In this document: positions 51,501-60,772 of the stretch, piece after piece
How the letters are laid out: each line of letters starts with the position of its first letter
How positions within the stretch are numbered: position 1 is the stretch's first letter
DNA from: Ancistrus triradiatus
Taxonomy: Eukaryota; Chordata; Actinopteri; Siluriformes; Loricariidae
Length of the DNA stretch: 64,000 nucleotides
Reading direction: 5' to 3'
NCBI GenBank assembly: GCA_025084515.1
Contig: JAJAGP010001660.1
Coordinates: forward strand, 106,528-170,527
The notes under the pieces: generated by a model
Seen by the model: only the letters and a program-made list of their open reading frames with translations
What the model was told of the DNA's origin: nothing
The model's database searches: none
Program-made: the position numbers and the translations under genes

Positions 51501-54122
51501 TATTGTGCTTTAATTAATATTATTGTTTAAAATAAAACACCACGTGCAAACCATCTAAACGACTATGAGACTATGGTAATGTCCAGTCACCATCATGCGT
51601 AAGAAGTGGCGCATACCTGCATTAAATTATCACAAAGTATCACAAAACCCCAAGGTTTCTTCCTATAACACTCAGGGAGTTTTTCCTTGCCACTGTCGCC
51701 CTAGGCTTGCTCAATTTGGGATTGGACGTAGTTATTAGGAGATAATCTAAACTTGTAAAGTTGCTTTGAGACAATGCTCCATTGTAAAAAGCGCTATATA
51801 AATAAATCTGACTTGACTTGACTTGACAAAGTAATTAATCCATCCCTTGAAGCTTATATTGCCCATTCACATGGCTATGTGGTTCTATTTTAATGGCAAA
51901 TCTATTTATTTAAGGTCAAACAAGAACAAACAAAACAATAAAAAAGTTAAAATTAACATGATTAACAGCTCCAGCAATGCTTCTAAATATCTATCAGCCA
52001 TCCTTCTGTCTGTCTCTCTACCTCTTCAGTCCATCTCATCCAACTGCAGCCCTGATAGAACAACATTTACAACCTCCTGCCGAGGTAGATGCCTCACTAA
52101 CTCAACTCCAGCTGCTTCAATTTCTCTATTCAGGCTTCAAAAAGAGCTGGAGCTAGACAATAATGGTAAGACTCTCAGCTCCTAATAGCAGGTGTGTCAG
52201 AGTAAAGAACAGAACTGACAGCTTCCTGTGTGTATCTGACAGGTAGCAGCAAGCAGAGGCATTACAAAATCCATTATTCGTTTAAAAAAGCTTGCACCTC
52301 GCTACGGTTGTGGGTGCACATATATCCACAATAATCAGCTTGTTTGTCGGTGTGTTGTAATCCAGTACTTTTCTTAGATTACTTGCGGATAAGAATGAAA
52401 TATGGTTTAGCAGAACAGTCATGTCTAGGCTTTATAGCAAAATGGAACACACTGCAGAAAAGGTCTTAAAGATAAATGCAGCAAACAAGTTCCGAAACCC
52501 TCTCATGGTCCTGATCAAGATAATCAAGTTTAAAAAAGGAAAAATAAATGTATGTTTGCAATATTATGCTGCACAGTTACACAGCAGTTAGTGTTGTGGA
52601 TGCACAGCTCCAAGAATAGGCCCAACTGTTGCCCTCTCCAGGACCTGAAAGGCTACCATCTCACCGCCTTACATCCAAAAGTCTTAGCTGCCATCCATCC
52701 ATCCATTTATCCATCTGGCATCTATCCATCTATCTATTTACGCTTCATTCATCCTATCCATCTACCATCCATCAATCTGTCTGTCTATTTCTCTTTCCAT
52801 CCATCAAGTCACTCAGCCATTCATTTAGCAAGCCATGCATCCACTCCATCATGCATCCCTTCATCCCTCACTCACTTTCACCATTCATTCATCCGTCTTT
52901 CCATCCATTTTCTCCCCATCTCCCNNNNNNNNNNNNNNNNNNNNNNNNNNNNNNNNNNNNNNNNNNNNNNNNNNNNNNNNNNNNNNNNNNNNNNNNNNNN
53001 NNNNNNNNNNNNNNNNNNNNNNNNATCAGTCCCTGCCTCCCAACCTTAATCAGTCCCTGCCTCCATCCTCCCTTTAAGTCATCCTTTCATCTCCCCATTC
53101 ACTTCTGCTAATCTTAATGCATTTTGAAGAAAAAAAACTGGCATCCGATAATGTGCATCTTTCCAGGCAAGTCCTTGCAGGGTTTTTTAGGTCTAAGAAA
53201 AGTATTAGACTACAACAATGCAGTCCTCAACCATATTTATGAGATTATTCTTATGGTGCCTTCTGGCCAGGTCAGATGTCACACAGAGACGACTGGCGGT
53301 ATCTGAGGACGGTGACACCACGCTGGGTGGGGAATCATCTGCTTGCACTGCAACAGCAAGTCTAAGAAACATATTATACAACTACAATGCAGTCCTCCAC
53401 TATATTTATGAGGTGATTCTAATGGTGCCTTCTGGCCAGGTCAGCTGTCACACAGAGATGACTGGCTGTAGCTGAGGAAGATCAGGCCCTACACTATATT
53501 GGCATCCTTTATAAGGTGTGCTCCTGCCTATGCTGAATGTATATTGGGGTAAGCTCAGAATCCCCCTTACTACCTTGACCAGGATGAGAGGGGTTGACCG
53601 ATGCATTGGATTAGATGATTGATTGGATGGATGATTTTTGGAGTGGTGATGCACCATGGAGAAATGTTACCAACAGAAACACTGCAATACAGTAACAACC
53701 ATCACATTTGAGTTAAGACAAGTCGATAGAAGAGCAAGTTATCAAGCAACAGACAGACTTCATAAATATACAGCCCAATTACTGTACTTATATGGGGGTA
53801 TCACAGTGTTAATTACAGCATATGCAGAATCTGCAGTTTGCCACTGTCAAAACTGGTACCCCAACTCCCCCTCCCCAAATGTTACCCCTGCTACCAGTGC
53901 ACTGCATCAGTGGAAAATAGTTTTGCAATTAATGTGAGACATGTTCTGCCAGCTGTTATTACAATATTATGAGTAGCATAGCTCCTAAAGTTGGCTCCAT
54001 CCCATTCTACCACTTGATGTACCATCACTTTTGCCAGGAGAAAAGATCCATTATACATACCTTGGGATTGTAGGCGATATAATGCTTGGCCAGGGCCTCA
54101 GGTGTATGCATCCACGACTTAT
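27477..54122 (-). CDS. gulp1: PTB domain engulfment adaptor 1 (5'-partial gene, 9 exons)
   Basis: Cytoplasmic adaptor (CED-6 homologue) that binds NPxY tails of engulfment and lipoprotein receptors in clearance of apoptotic cells and in endocytic traffic (family knowledge). Exons in transcript order: 54061-54122, 46816-46887, 46325-46426, 43899-44036, 41316-41432, 41060-41146, 38650-38779, 36006-36100, 27477-27548. All have AG acceptors and GT donors, and the phases join without a break. Total 875 coding bases, about 290 residues plus stop; human GULP1 has 304, so only about 10 N-terminal residues are missing. Layout: PTB domain in the first five exons, leucine zipper in the next, then a Ser/Pro-rich tail with clathrin/AP2-type motifs (DIFDMVPF, DLFGAEPFDPF) and a conserved C-terminus (EGFKMGLTVEGTVF). 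The gene spans over 26 kb because of repeat-filled introns. The orientation toward col5a2 matches human 2q32. Confidence 0.95.
29488..29673 (+). mobile_element. tRNA-derived SINE (family S1)
   Basis: Well-kept head (gtagcctagcgggtaaggta, box A-like) and tail (gataagggcgtctgctaaat); a short deletion in the middle. Confidence 0.88.
30730..31145 (+). pseudogene. Tc1-like transposase remnant (family T2), N-terminal part
   Basis: Translation gives LTDAERGHINELREAG, a stop, then ARDIGRSNLTVGRCWEQWF, a stop, then pieces of the second helix-turn-helix (RRPRQITSREDH). This is the DNA-binding half of a Tc1-type transposase, broken by stops. A related broken copy is at 45015-45690 on the minus strand. 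Confidence 0.75.
31901..32250 (+). mobile_element. two tandem S1 SINE copies, second 5'-truncated
   Basis: First copy about 31901-32098 (ggttcaaatcccaccactgc), second about 32119-32250 starting at box B (caaatcccacctctg). Both end in ctctgg-type tails and ctaaat. Confidence 0.75.
33494..34056 (-). mobile_element. Tc1-like element (family T3), internally deleted
   Basis: Begins ttaggtataccttg and ends in aacagtggccggtgagcgtg. The body is the reverse complement of transposase sequence (C-terminal half kept). The N-terminal half is missing here, but a copy with that half is at 44485-45002. Confidence 0.75.
35006..35183 (+). mobile_element. tRNA-derived SINE (family S1)
   Basis: Copy from gactgtggtagttcagtgat to gtctgctaaattagtaaatg, with a deletion after box B. 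Confidence 0.78.
36006..36100 (-). CDS. gulp1: gulp1 exon: DLFGAEPFDPF motif
   Basis: A 95-base exon that completes an Arg codon and encodes RDLFGAEPFDPFICGVADFP then PDVQSRLDEMQ. DPF-type motifs bind the AP2 appendage domain (family knowledge). It is GC-richer than the surrounding intron, which helps define it. Acceptor ctacag, donor gtgatt. Confidence 0.96.
36798..37310 (+). mobile_element. Tc1-like element (family T4), internally deleted
   Basis: Starts cactggccggccaaaaaaaa. It keeps the C-terminal transposase block WPPQSPDLNLIENLWDVLE, which carries the last-acid motif of the Tc1 DDE domain. The N-terminal two thirds are gone. Confidence 0.78.
38448..38612 (-). mobile_element. tRNA-derived SINE (family S1)
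   Basis: Diverged minus-strand copy (gcacttagcagctgccctta) ending about 40 bases from gulp1 exon 38650-38779, on the donor side. Confidence 0.75.
38650..38779 (-). CDS. gulp1: gulp1 exon: Ser/Pro-rich tail
   Basis: A 130-base exon encoding GGSNSKVSTDIFDMVPFSPV, a Pro-rich stretch with PPPPPARP, and TEI. It ends in phase 1 before gtcagt, and reading past the donor gives a stop after two codons. STDIFDM-PFSP is the most conserved piece in vertebrates; the linker between it and the PPPPP run is poorly conserved. Confidence 0.93.
39488..40350. mobile_element. inverted pair of a second tRNA-like SINE family (S2)
   Basis: Plus copy about 39488-39800 with box A-like tggctcggtggatagca and box B-like gggttcgatcc; minus copy about 40045-40350 (ggaatcgaaccaggg, tcacagggcactcatacac). 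Both contain the ccaaagacatgc word and a shared body. Convergent orientation in one gulp1 intron. Confidence 0.65.
41060..41146 (-). CDS. gulp1: gulp1 exon: leucine zipper
   Basis: An 87-base exon (29 codons): IQELETENSELKKQLQMLEE then QLLIAQVPP. Leucines at heptad-like spacing form the zipper through which GULP1 self-associates (family knowledge). The end turns Pro-rich. Confidence 0.95.
41316..41432 (-). CDS. gulp1: gulp1 exon: PTB C-terminal helix and start of zipper
   Basis: A 117-base exon encoding AEEITLTIGQAFDLAYKKFL, ESGGKDVETR and KQIACLQKR. The IGQAFDLAYKKFL helix closes the PTB groove; the last residues begin the dimerising coiled coil. Confidence 0.97.
41771..42929. mobile_element. 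Tc1-like element (family T5) with about 200-base inverted repeats
   Basis: Left arm about 41771-41975 and right arm about 42725-42929 are near-perfect reverse complements (ttagaattttctatatttct; cactaatatgtaatattgga). The centre holds broken transposase (WKNVLWTDET; SVKHGGGS), with stops and frameshifts. It sits in the gulp1 intron between exons 43899-44036 and 41316-41432. Confidence 0.85.
43899..44036 (-). CDS. gulp1: gulp1 exon: PTB core
   Basis: A 138-base, phase-0 exon (46 codons) encoding DVQHNCQLHRISFCADDKTD, KRIFTFICKDSESNKHLCYV and FDSEKC. It is almost identical to mammalian GULP1 and forms the peptide-binding core of the PTB domain. A TIR transposon begins about 60 bases upstream of its acceptor (44097). 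Confidence 0.97.
44097..44471. mobile_element. hAT-like non-autonomous element
   Basis: Left end ctagggctgggcaatatgat, right end ccatatcgcccaccctaat: inverted matches typical of a widespread fish hAT MITE. No ORF. It lies just upstream of a gulp1 acceptor. Confidence 0.7.
44485..45002 (-). mobile_element. Tc1-like element (family T3), N-terminal transposase half
   Basis: Reverse-complement transposase sequence (cattctcctctgacctctgg; caacaaccatgccac) ending gtaactaatgaagtgccaag, a changed version of the T3 end. It complements the half kept at 33494-34056. Confidence 0.7.
45015..45690 (-). pseudogene. Tc1-like transposase remnant (family T2)
   Basis: The minus strand carries FVQLTDFERG, then SVSARTISRCLAEGKLLSR and later pieces such as PLRVLSLPSIHRCLRLQS, in more than one frame with stops: a decayed relative of 30730-31145 that extends further into the protein. 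Confidence 0.7.
46325..46426 (-). CDS. gulp1: gulp1 exon: PTB domain, with disturbed beta-strand
   Basis: A 102-base exon encoding HIKKSEGQKVTKVEL followed by PKFHFMELKILDLKQK. In vertebrate GULP1 the second part reads ELQISIYGVKIL. Here the same bases appear shifted by several small insertions that add up to +3, so the exon stays open and one residue longer (34 against 33 codons). The first codon gives Cys where Phe is usual. Acceptor gtgcag, donor gtttgc (weak). Placement between neighbouring PTB exons and the HIKKSEGQK motif make the identity firm; the middle sequence may be an assembly error. Confidence 0.88.
46816..46887 (-). CDS. gulp1: gulp1 exon: PTB domain, FLGSTEVEQPKG motif
   Basis: A 72-base, phase-0 exon encoding FLGSTEVEQPKGTEVVKDAV and RKLK. 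This first beta-strand/helix part of the PTB fold is nearly invariant in vertebrate GULP1. The intron before it (46888-54060) is the second largest in the gene and holds the assembly gap. Confidence 0.96.
50400..50600. repeat. imperfect (CATC)n microsatellite
   Basis: Runs of catc/catt units (ccatccatcattccatccat) interrupted by other tetramers. Confidence 0.85.
50710..51262 (+). mobile_element. pogo-like non-autonomous element (copy 2)
   Basis: Both ends kept: ccgtatttttcggaccataa and ttatggtccggaaaatacgg, flanked by TA. The middle holds VREFSINESMVRKRRKQED, the HTH of a pogo/CENP-B-type transposase, then a stop. About 555 bases, like copy 1 at 25122-25676. Confidence 0.85.
51655..51828 (+). 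repeat. dispersed fish repeat, family R1
   Basis: Best-kept copy: gggagtttttccttgccact, cgccctaggcttgctcaatt, and the tail tatataaataaatctgactt followed by a cttga repeat. Confidence 0.75.
52690..52924. repeat. (CATC)n-rich microsatellite next to the gap
   Basis: Long imperfect catc/catt array (tccatccatccatttatcca) that runs into the N block. Long ORFs here are artefacts of the repeat. Confidence 0.9.
52925..53024. other. assembly gap (100 N)
   Basis: Exactly 100 N, the conventional placeholder for a gap of unknown size, inside a microsatellite. The true length is unknown. Confidence 0.98.
53196..53478. repeat. diverged tandem duplication, unit about 166 bases
   Basis: 53196-53310 and 53362-53478 share acaatgcagtcctc, atatttatgag, tggtgccttctggccaggtc and tcacacagaga. 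No repeat family recognised. Confidence 0.8.
54061..54122 (-). CDS. gulp1: gulp1 exon: start of PTB domain
   Basis: This 62-base exon begins two bases into an Asp codon and encodes KSWMHTPEALAKHYIAYNPK, the conserved opening of the GULP/CED-6 PTB domain. Acceptor tttctag and donor gtatgt. The preceding start-codon exon is not found between here and 64000. Confidence 0.95.
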
Positions 54123-55470
54123 CTAGAAAGAAACAGACCATCATTAACTGAAGGAGATCAGTCTAGCAAATGATGAAGAATCATCACACAATTAAGAAGT
54201 TAAATCAATTTCTAACAGAAGGTCAGTATGATGGGTGATGTTCCCTATTTCAGTTAATGAGAACAAATATCTACATCAATAATACATGAAGGTTACGTTA
54301 TGATTATTGGCAAGATGTGAGCACCAACAATTCTATAAGGTTACTTTTGGGAAAGCTCTATTGAATTCTAAAATAAAGACCCATTTCTGGTACGACACAC
54401 TAAAGTGTAAGTAAAACATAAATATATATACTGTTCATTAAACAGAATAGTTATTAAATGACAGAAAACAGGGGCAGTATTCATAAAGATTCTTAGTGCT
54501 ACGAGCTGCCAAGTGACAAAATTCTAAGAAAAATCTTAGTATTGTGCATCTTAATCCATAAAAGAGCTCTTAAGATGAAGAAAAAAAACTGTTGAAAAAC
54601 TGTTAGGAGTATGGAGGAGGACTTTTAAGAGGCTTAGGAGGAGAAACTGAAGGAAAAATGATGAGGCAGAAGAATGTTCTCCAAATACCGAATAACAGCG
54701 AGTTAATCAACCCCTACCGATTAGATTTGTGCAGGAATAATGTTTGTGGTTGACCTTCATAGAGATTCGCTCACATCTTCTAACCAACAATGGTGTAACG
54801 CTCAACTTTAATGTTCATACGAACCAACACCAGCAGCATTCAAACATGAAAAGAGTGGAGTGGCATTTTCTCCAGTTCATAGGCTATCCAATAGATAGTG
54901 TGAGACAGAGAGAGTGAGTGACAGGGGTGACAACCAATCACAGTCTTCAAAAGAATGCGTCATAACTCAAAACCTGGTCAATGCTGCCTCCTCACTGGGA
55001 TAAAAGTTTTTGTGTTCTCCTTGCTCAGAGATGCTCTCAGATCATTTCTGAATACTCAAACTAAAACTCCTAGCTTGGACTTTCTTAACCCCTAGAAGAG
55101 CAGACAATGTAAACTGTAAGAGGGCATGTTTGTAAGAGCAGCCCTAGATTATTATTATTAGAGATGTTTAGAAAAGGTAAATATAAAAAGCTGCAGTTTG
55201 AGGGCTGGATGCACAAAAGTGTTTATTCTATATAGCCTCACAAAACACTAAACACTTAATACTAAAGCTGGAACAAATCATGGAAATGTTAAAAATATAG
55301 ATAAAAACCTGCTCTTAAATGGTGAAAACTGTCAACCACGGGTGCATTCAGAAAGCTCAGGACTAAAAAGAAATGCAAGTTCAATAATGTAATAATGCAA
55401 GATGCAACAACTTCTAAGCCTCAACATGTATCTGCTGCTCCACAGATCCTGAGTGACCTGAGTGGTAATA
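54123..55470. other. upstream gulp1 intron, left part
   Basis: About 54470-55150 is probably a dispersed element (ggggcagtattcataaagat; repeated cttag/ctaag words), not classified. No gulp1 start exon found. Confidence 0.4.
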
Positions 55471-57094
55471 CAGTGCCTTGCAAAAGTATTCGGCCCCCTT
55501 GAACTTTTCAACCTTTTGCCACATTTCAGGCTTCAAACATAAAGATATGAAATTGCAATTTGTTGTGAAGAATCAACAACAAGTGGGACACAATCATGAA
55601 GTGGAACGAAATTTGTTGGATATTTTAAACGTTTTTTAGAAATAAAAAACTGAAAAGTGGGGCGTGCAAAATTATTCGGCCCTTTTACTTTCAGCGCAGC
55701 AAACTCACTCCAGAAGTTCAGTGAGGATCTCTGAATGATCCAATGTTGACCTAAATGACTGATGATGATAAATAGAATCCACCTGTGTGTAATCAAGTCT
55801 CCGTATAAATGCACATGCTCTGGGATAGTCTCAGAGTTCTGTTTTAAAGCGCCAGAGAGGGCATCATGAAGACCAAGGAAAGGAAAACCACCCAGGAAAG
55901 TCGAGATACTGTTGTGGAGAAGTTTAAAAGTCGGGATTGGATACAAAAAGATTTCCCAAGCTTAAACATCTCAAGGGAAAAGCGATTCATATGAAAGGAA
56001 GGAGTATCAGTCCACTGCCAAATCTACCAAGACTCGGCCATCCCTCGAAAAACTTTCAGCTTCAACAAGGAGAGAAGACTGATCAAGAGATGCAGCAAAG
56101 AGGCCCCATGACACTCTGGATGAACTGAGAGATCACGCTGAGGTGGCAGACTCGTCCATAGGACAAACAATCAGTCGTACACTGCACAGATCTGGCCTTT
56201 ATGGAGGAAAGTGGGCAAGAGGAAAGCCATTTCTCAAAGAATCCATAAAAAGTTTGCCACAAGCCACCTGGGGACCCACACCAAATGTGTGGAGAAGGTG
56301 CTCTGGTCAGACGAACTTTTTGGCCACAATGCAAAACGTTATGTTTGGCGTAAAAGCAACACAGCTCATCACCTGAACGCCCTCATCCCCCACTGTCAAA
56401 CCATGGTGGTGGAAGAATCGTGGTTTGGGCCTTCTTTTTCTTCAGCAGGGACAGGGAAGATGGTTACCAATTGATGGGAAGATGGATGGAAGCCAAATAA
56501 AGGGACCATTCTGGAAGAAACCTGTTGGGTCTGCAAAAAGACCTGAGGACTGGGATGGAGATTTATCTTCCAACAAGACAATGCTCCAAAAAATAAAGCA
56601 AAATCTACAATGGATGGTTCACAAAATAAAACGTTATCCAGGTGTTAGAATGGCCAAGTCAAAGTCCGACCTGAAGCCAATCGAGAATCTGTGGAAAGAG
56701 CTGAAGACTGCTGTTCAACAAACGCTCTTTCCATCCCAAACCCACGAGCTCCAGCGTTTTGAAAGGAAGAATGGGCAACAATTTCATTCTCTCGATGTGC
56801 AAACCTGATAGAGATATACCCCAAGCGACTTGCAGCGGTAATCGCAAGCCAAAAGAGGTGGCCGCTACCAAAGTATTAACGCAAGGGGCTGATAATTTTG
56901 CACGCCTCACTTTTCAGTTTTTTATTCTAAAAAAAAATTTGAAAATACCAAAACATTTCGTTCCACTTCAGAAGTGTCCAACTTGTTGTTGATTATTCAC
57001 AAAAAAAAATTTCCATTTCATATCTTATGTTTAAAGCCTGAAATGTGGCAAAAGGGTGAAAAGTTCAAGGGGGCGGAAACTTTGCAAGGCAATG
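55471..57094 (+). mobile_element. full-length but dead Tc1-like transposon (family T6)
   Basis: Left end cagtgccttgcaaaagtatt, right end actttgcaaggcaatg, with TA on both sides; inner inverted arms of about 200 bases (gtggaacgaaat; aaaactgaaaagtg). The transposase starts near 55866 (MKTKERK) and continues in several frames: HHTLDELRDHAEV-type sequence near 56110, WSDELFGHNAKRYVWRK near 56310 and SDLKPIENLWKELK near 56670. The DDE acids can be made out, but frameshifts separate them. Confidence 0.88.
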
Positions 57095-58530
57095 TAGCTG
57101 TGAATCATCAGCCTGTCAGAAAGCATTTGTAGACTCTTGTTGTTACTGAAGCGCACACAGAAAATACAGGAGCACAACTGTTTACCCCGTTCATTGGCAG
57201 TCAAGCCGTAGGGAACAACTGTGCATAAAAAAATAAGCCGGTTCAACCCTAAGCAGATTCAAGCGGATTAACACTAATGGGTGTTCCTCTGCATGGATGA
57301 GAAATGAAGAACAAATGAATACTAAGAATTTTTTATTTAAATTGCAATTAGCTAAACATGATCTATGGTTTATGAGCTTTCATGGCCTTGTCTGCAGACA
57401 GAGTGGCTGACAAAATCATTGAAATATGTTGCGGATAATCCACTACTCTTGAGAGAAAAAACTGAAAGAAACTGGCTATGACAAAGTGTTAGCTGCTCAA
57501 GCTAGTGGAAGATTCCTGGGCATGATCAGAAACGAGTCATGTTGTGAATTTGGGGGGAGCGTAGTTATGCTCAGCACTTTTGTACCCTCATAATTCAGTA
57601 AGGCCACAGCAACGTTTTAGTGGGGCATGTGCTACATGCTGCATGGCGCAAGCATGACTGGTGTGGATTGATTCACTGTCATTCTGTTGCACTGAATAAC
57701 CGTCTTGGAGTGTTAAATGCATTTTCAGTTCTCTTTCAAATTCCGTTACAAAACCTTTTTCTATACCATAGTCTGACCTTCATGTTTGTGTTATTACAGT
57801 AGAGGCATTCGTTTAATAAAATGTAGTACGAGGTGATTAAGTGTGGTGGCAATGAGACCAGTTTTCAATCATTATTTACCCACTATCAGTTGATCCAGAG
57901 GAACTAGCGTCACTAACTTAAAGACGCAGTGTTTTTTACATAATATGTAAGTGTTTACAATAAAAAGTGAATTTCCATGTCAAAAAGGGGCAGAACTTGT
58001 TAAAAGAGGTACTTTGCATGATCATCACACGTCTGCATACACGGGTAAAATAAATCTCTTCTGTAGAATACTGGGGTCCTGGCAATCACCAATAACATCA
58101 CGGCTGTGATTTGGTCACGCTAACACACTACTTTGACGGTTTTATTAATTTTATACAGTTTTTTTTAACAAAAACAAACAAACAAAACGAATCAAAGAAG
58201 ACCTGAATTTCACACTGAATATTCTTTATACTGACAGTATCCGTCACCAAAAAGTAGGTCAACAAAAAATGAATTGTTGATATGCAACGGTAACAATTCT
58301 CTACCCTGCCTTAACATATACCTAGAAATTCCCAGCTCTGGTCATTTGACTTCCTACTAGTAGTGCTGTGCTGGGTTTACCTACTTAAAGTACCACTAAG
58401 GCATGGTCAGAAGATTGCCGATTCTTCAGAGAACGATGCTGTTATTGACACACAATGGTCACCAGATGGTGGTTTTTGCACAAAGCAAAGAGGCTGGTTA
58501 CAAGATCTACCTGCTTTTGGCCAATGTGCC
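57095..58530. other. upstream gulp1 intron, middle part
   Basis: AT-rich, no recognised repeat or exon. Confidence 0.4.
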
Positions 58531-58669
58531 ATTTACATTTACATTTACAGCATTTAGCAGACGCCCTTATCCTGAGCGACTTACAATTGATGGGTGATCG
58601 GTGGGATTTGAACCTTGGACCTTTTGGTTCATAGTCCAGTACCTTAACCGCTAGGCTACCACAGTCCTG
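58531..58669 (-). mobile_element. tRNA-derived SINE (family S1) with internal deletion
   Basis: Minus-strand copy from catttacatttacatttaca to gctaccacagtcc. The middle third between ttacaattgat and ggtgggatttg is missing. Confidence 0.85.
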
Positions 58670-59084
58670 TTAGTTTCTGTGTTGATAGTCTGTGCAGTGA
58701 GGCTATTCCTTTGAAATACATGTTCATCATCAGGTATAATGTTCTGTTTATTTATTTATTTGTGGCAACCATGTTTCCAAAGGCATACATTAATAACACA
58801 CTATAAATCAAAACTTGAGAGTGCATAGAGTGGTACTGAAGAAATATGCAACAGTATGCTACAAAACATTTATACAACACTACCACATACCGTTAATTTG
58901 AAATACAAAGTGCAAAAAAGTGAAGATTAAAGGAAAAAATATTAAAATAAAATTCACTAAGGATTAAACTGTTACGTTCGCCACAATGAAAACCGGGGAA
59001 CCATGAAAAAAAGGTAAAAAAAGGAGGGGTGAACCAAAATATTCATTAATGAAAAGGAACTGAATAAACAAAAACGAAAAGAAT

Positions 59085-59165
59085 GTGGCTGGGGATCGAA
59101 CCCTGGGCTGCGGCGTGAGGGCTCACGTACTTAACCAAATGAGCGCTGACGATGCGTGATCCCAC
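59085..59165 (-). repeat. tRNA-like sequence (SINE head or tRNA relic)
   Basis: The minus strand reads gcgctcatttggttaagtac ... agggttcgatccccag, a box A-like and a good box B element at tRNA spacing. The arms do not fold into a full cloverleaf, so it is not called a tRNA gene. Confidence 0.4.
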
Positions 59166-60309
59166 TGAGCATGCTCTGGCCGAAACGTTGGTCGACGCTG
59201 CCCTGAAGCGACACAAGGCCGGGTCAACGTGACTCATGATATAAGCATTATAATTTATTTATTTATTAGGGCAACTGTGTTAATTGTATATCTTATATGT
59301 TTGTGTGCATAAAGCTTGTCGTTACTTGGCAATGCGTCAGTGGAGAAATACCATTTTTGTGAGAAAAGGCTAGGCTGTCATCACAAATATCAGCATGGTG
59401 AGAACATTTCTCAAGCAACCAGACTAAGATCGGAACTAACTGTTGTACAATTACTCATTAGCACAGAAAACAGAGCAAAATGTCTAAAATCTGGGTGAAT
59501 GTTACTAATTTTTATTAAAAATAGAACTGCATTGGAATTGCAATATGTATAGTATATATCTAGTAAGGCTAAGGTTAGACTTGGGATTTTAGTGAAAAAC
59601 TGGACCGCAATTCTCATTTTGATTGCATTAAGAAACTCTGCAGACTCAGACTGTAAATACTACGGCCTGTGTTTGAAGGTTCTTGTGTTCGCTTTTTGTT
59701 AAGCAGCATACCCAGCAATTAAGTGCAAATCATTCATCAAAAAGCCATTGGATTTTTTTTACCCCAAGTAAAAGATTGGTTAGATGTTCAAAGTCACCTT
59801 AAGGATCGTGAAATAAAATCCGTAAAGCCTCCAATGATTTCTGGGGGTAAAAAAAAACGGACTGTAATTAAGGGCTTAAAATGTCAATTCCATTATTGAT
59901 CTATAGGACAAGAAAGCGAGAACAGCTCAAATGGAACACGGTGCAGAGCGATGATGAGCAGATGTTATTCATCAACTTTTATTGTTTCCTGTATCAGCTC
60001 TGGTTTTAAAAATTAGTGCTGAAAACATATATAATCAGTTTGCCTCCTACTTCTAAGCGAAGAGAGACAAACAGATCTGTTGAAATGAAAGAGTACTGTT
60101 TTAAGTCATTTAATTACATTTAAGAAATTTCTTTATTTGTGGATTAAACAGTGGTAATCTAGATCGTATTAAAGGTTTACTGGCAGGACGATTTAATACA
60201 GGGTTATTAATGGATGTAGTTAAAACTAAGGTATAGCAGAACTGGCCAATGTAAGCCAAGATTAGTAATCATTAACTTCAAGCACAGCGTAATGCCTTCA
60301 AAACAACAT

Positions 60310-60490
60310 ACCAGTGCTACCTCGGTTCTCGACCAAAACTCGGAAACCCACTAAATGAATCGGTTCTTGGACTCATTTTGTCTACAAAAACTTGTCTGGT
60401 TCTCGTCGTGTTGAGCGGGGGGTACTTGGTGCAATGATCGTTTCAGTGATGATGAAACTAGATGTACCAATTGTGAGTACAGGTTGAGCC
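60310..60490. repeat. fragment of a TIR element (H1-like)
   Basis: Begins gctacctcggttctcgacca, similar to the inverted end at 63340-63380. No ORF. Confidence 0.45.
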
Positions 60491-60519
60491 TCTGTACGTG
60501 GCTTCCCTTATAACCACGT

Positions 60520-60772
60520 GGACTAGTGGTTTAGCCTAGCGGGTAAGGCTCGGGGTTCGGGGGTTTTTTCTTATTTCTCTTCTTTGGGGGAGGGGGCTAT
60601 GGACTATGGACCCGAGGTCAGGGTTCAAATCCCACCTCTTGACAAGCTGCCCTGTTGGGGTCCTGAGCAAGGCCCTTAAACCCACAATTGCTTGGATTGT
60701 AAGACTGTACCAATTGTAAGTCGCTCTAGATAAGGGCGTCTGCTAAATGCTGTAAATGTAAAATGTAAATAC
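60520..60772 (+). mobile_element. tRNA-derived SINE (family S1) with corrupted head
   Basis: Head tagcctagcgggtaaggctc, then a G/T-rich insertion (60550-60598), then ggactatggacccgaggtca and a normal tail. Several homopolymer-type length changes (ccttaaaccca, gttggggtcctgag). Confidence 0.8.

Larger units (their letters stand above)
46888..54060. other. gulp1 intron with repeats and assembly gap
   Basis: Besides the elements listed separately: a decayed Tc1 C-terminal fragment at about 47640-47960 (SPDLNLPEHL), a Tc1 end at 48081-48250 (acagtactggggaaaaagag) and CATC-rich stretches. The remainder shows nothing recognisable. Confidence 0.55.

Noticed and set aside
52552..53111. Long plus-strand ORFs of 160-165 residues.
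   Set aside because: They are made of CATC microsatellite and run through 100 N; not real genes.
56425..56808. A 127-residue ORF as an active transposase gene.
   Set aside because: It covers only part of the Tc1 catalytic region; other parts lie in other frames, so the copy is dead.
59085..59165. A tRNA gene on the minus strand.
   Set aside because: Box A-like and box B motifs are present, but the acceptor and anticodon arms do not form a proper cloverleaf.
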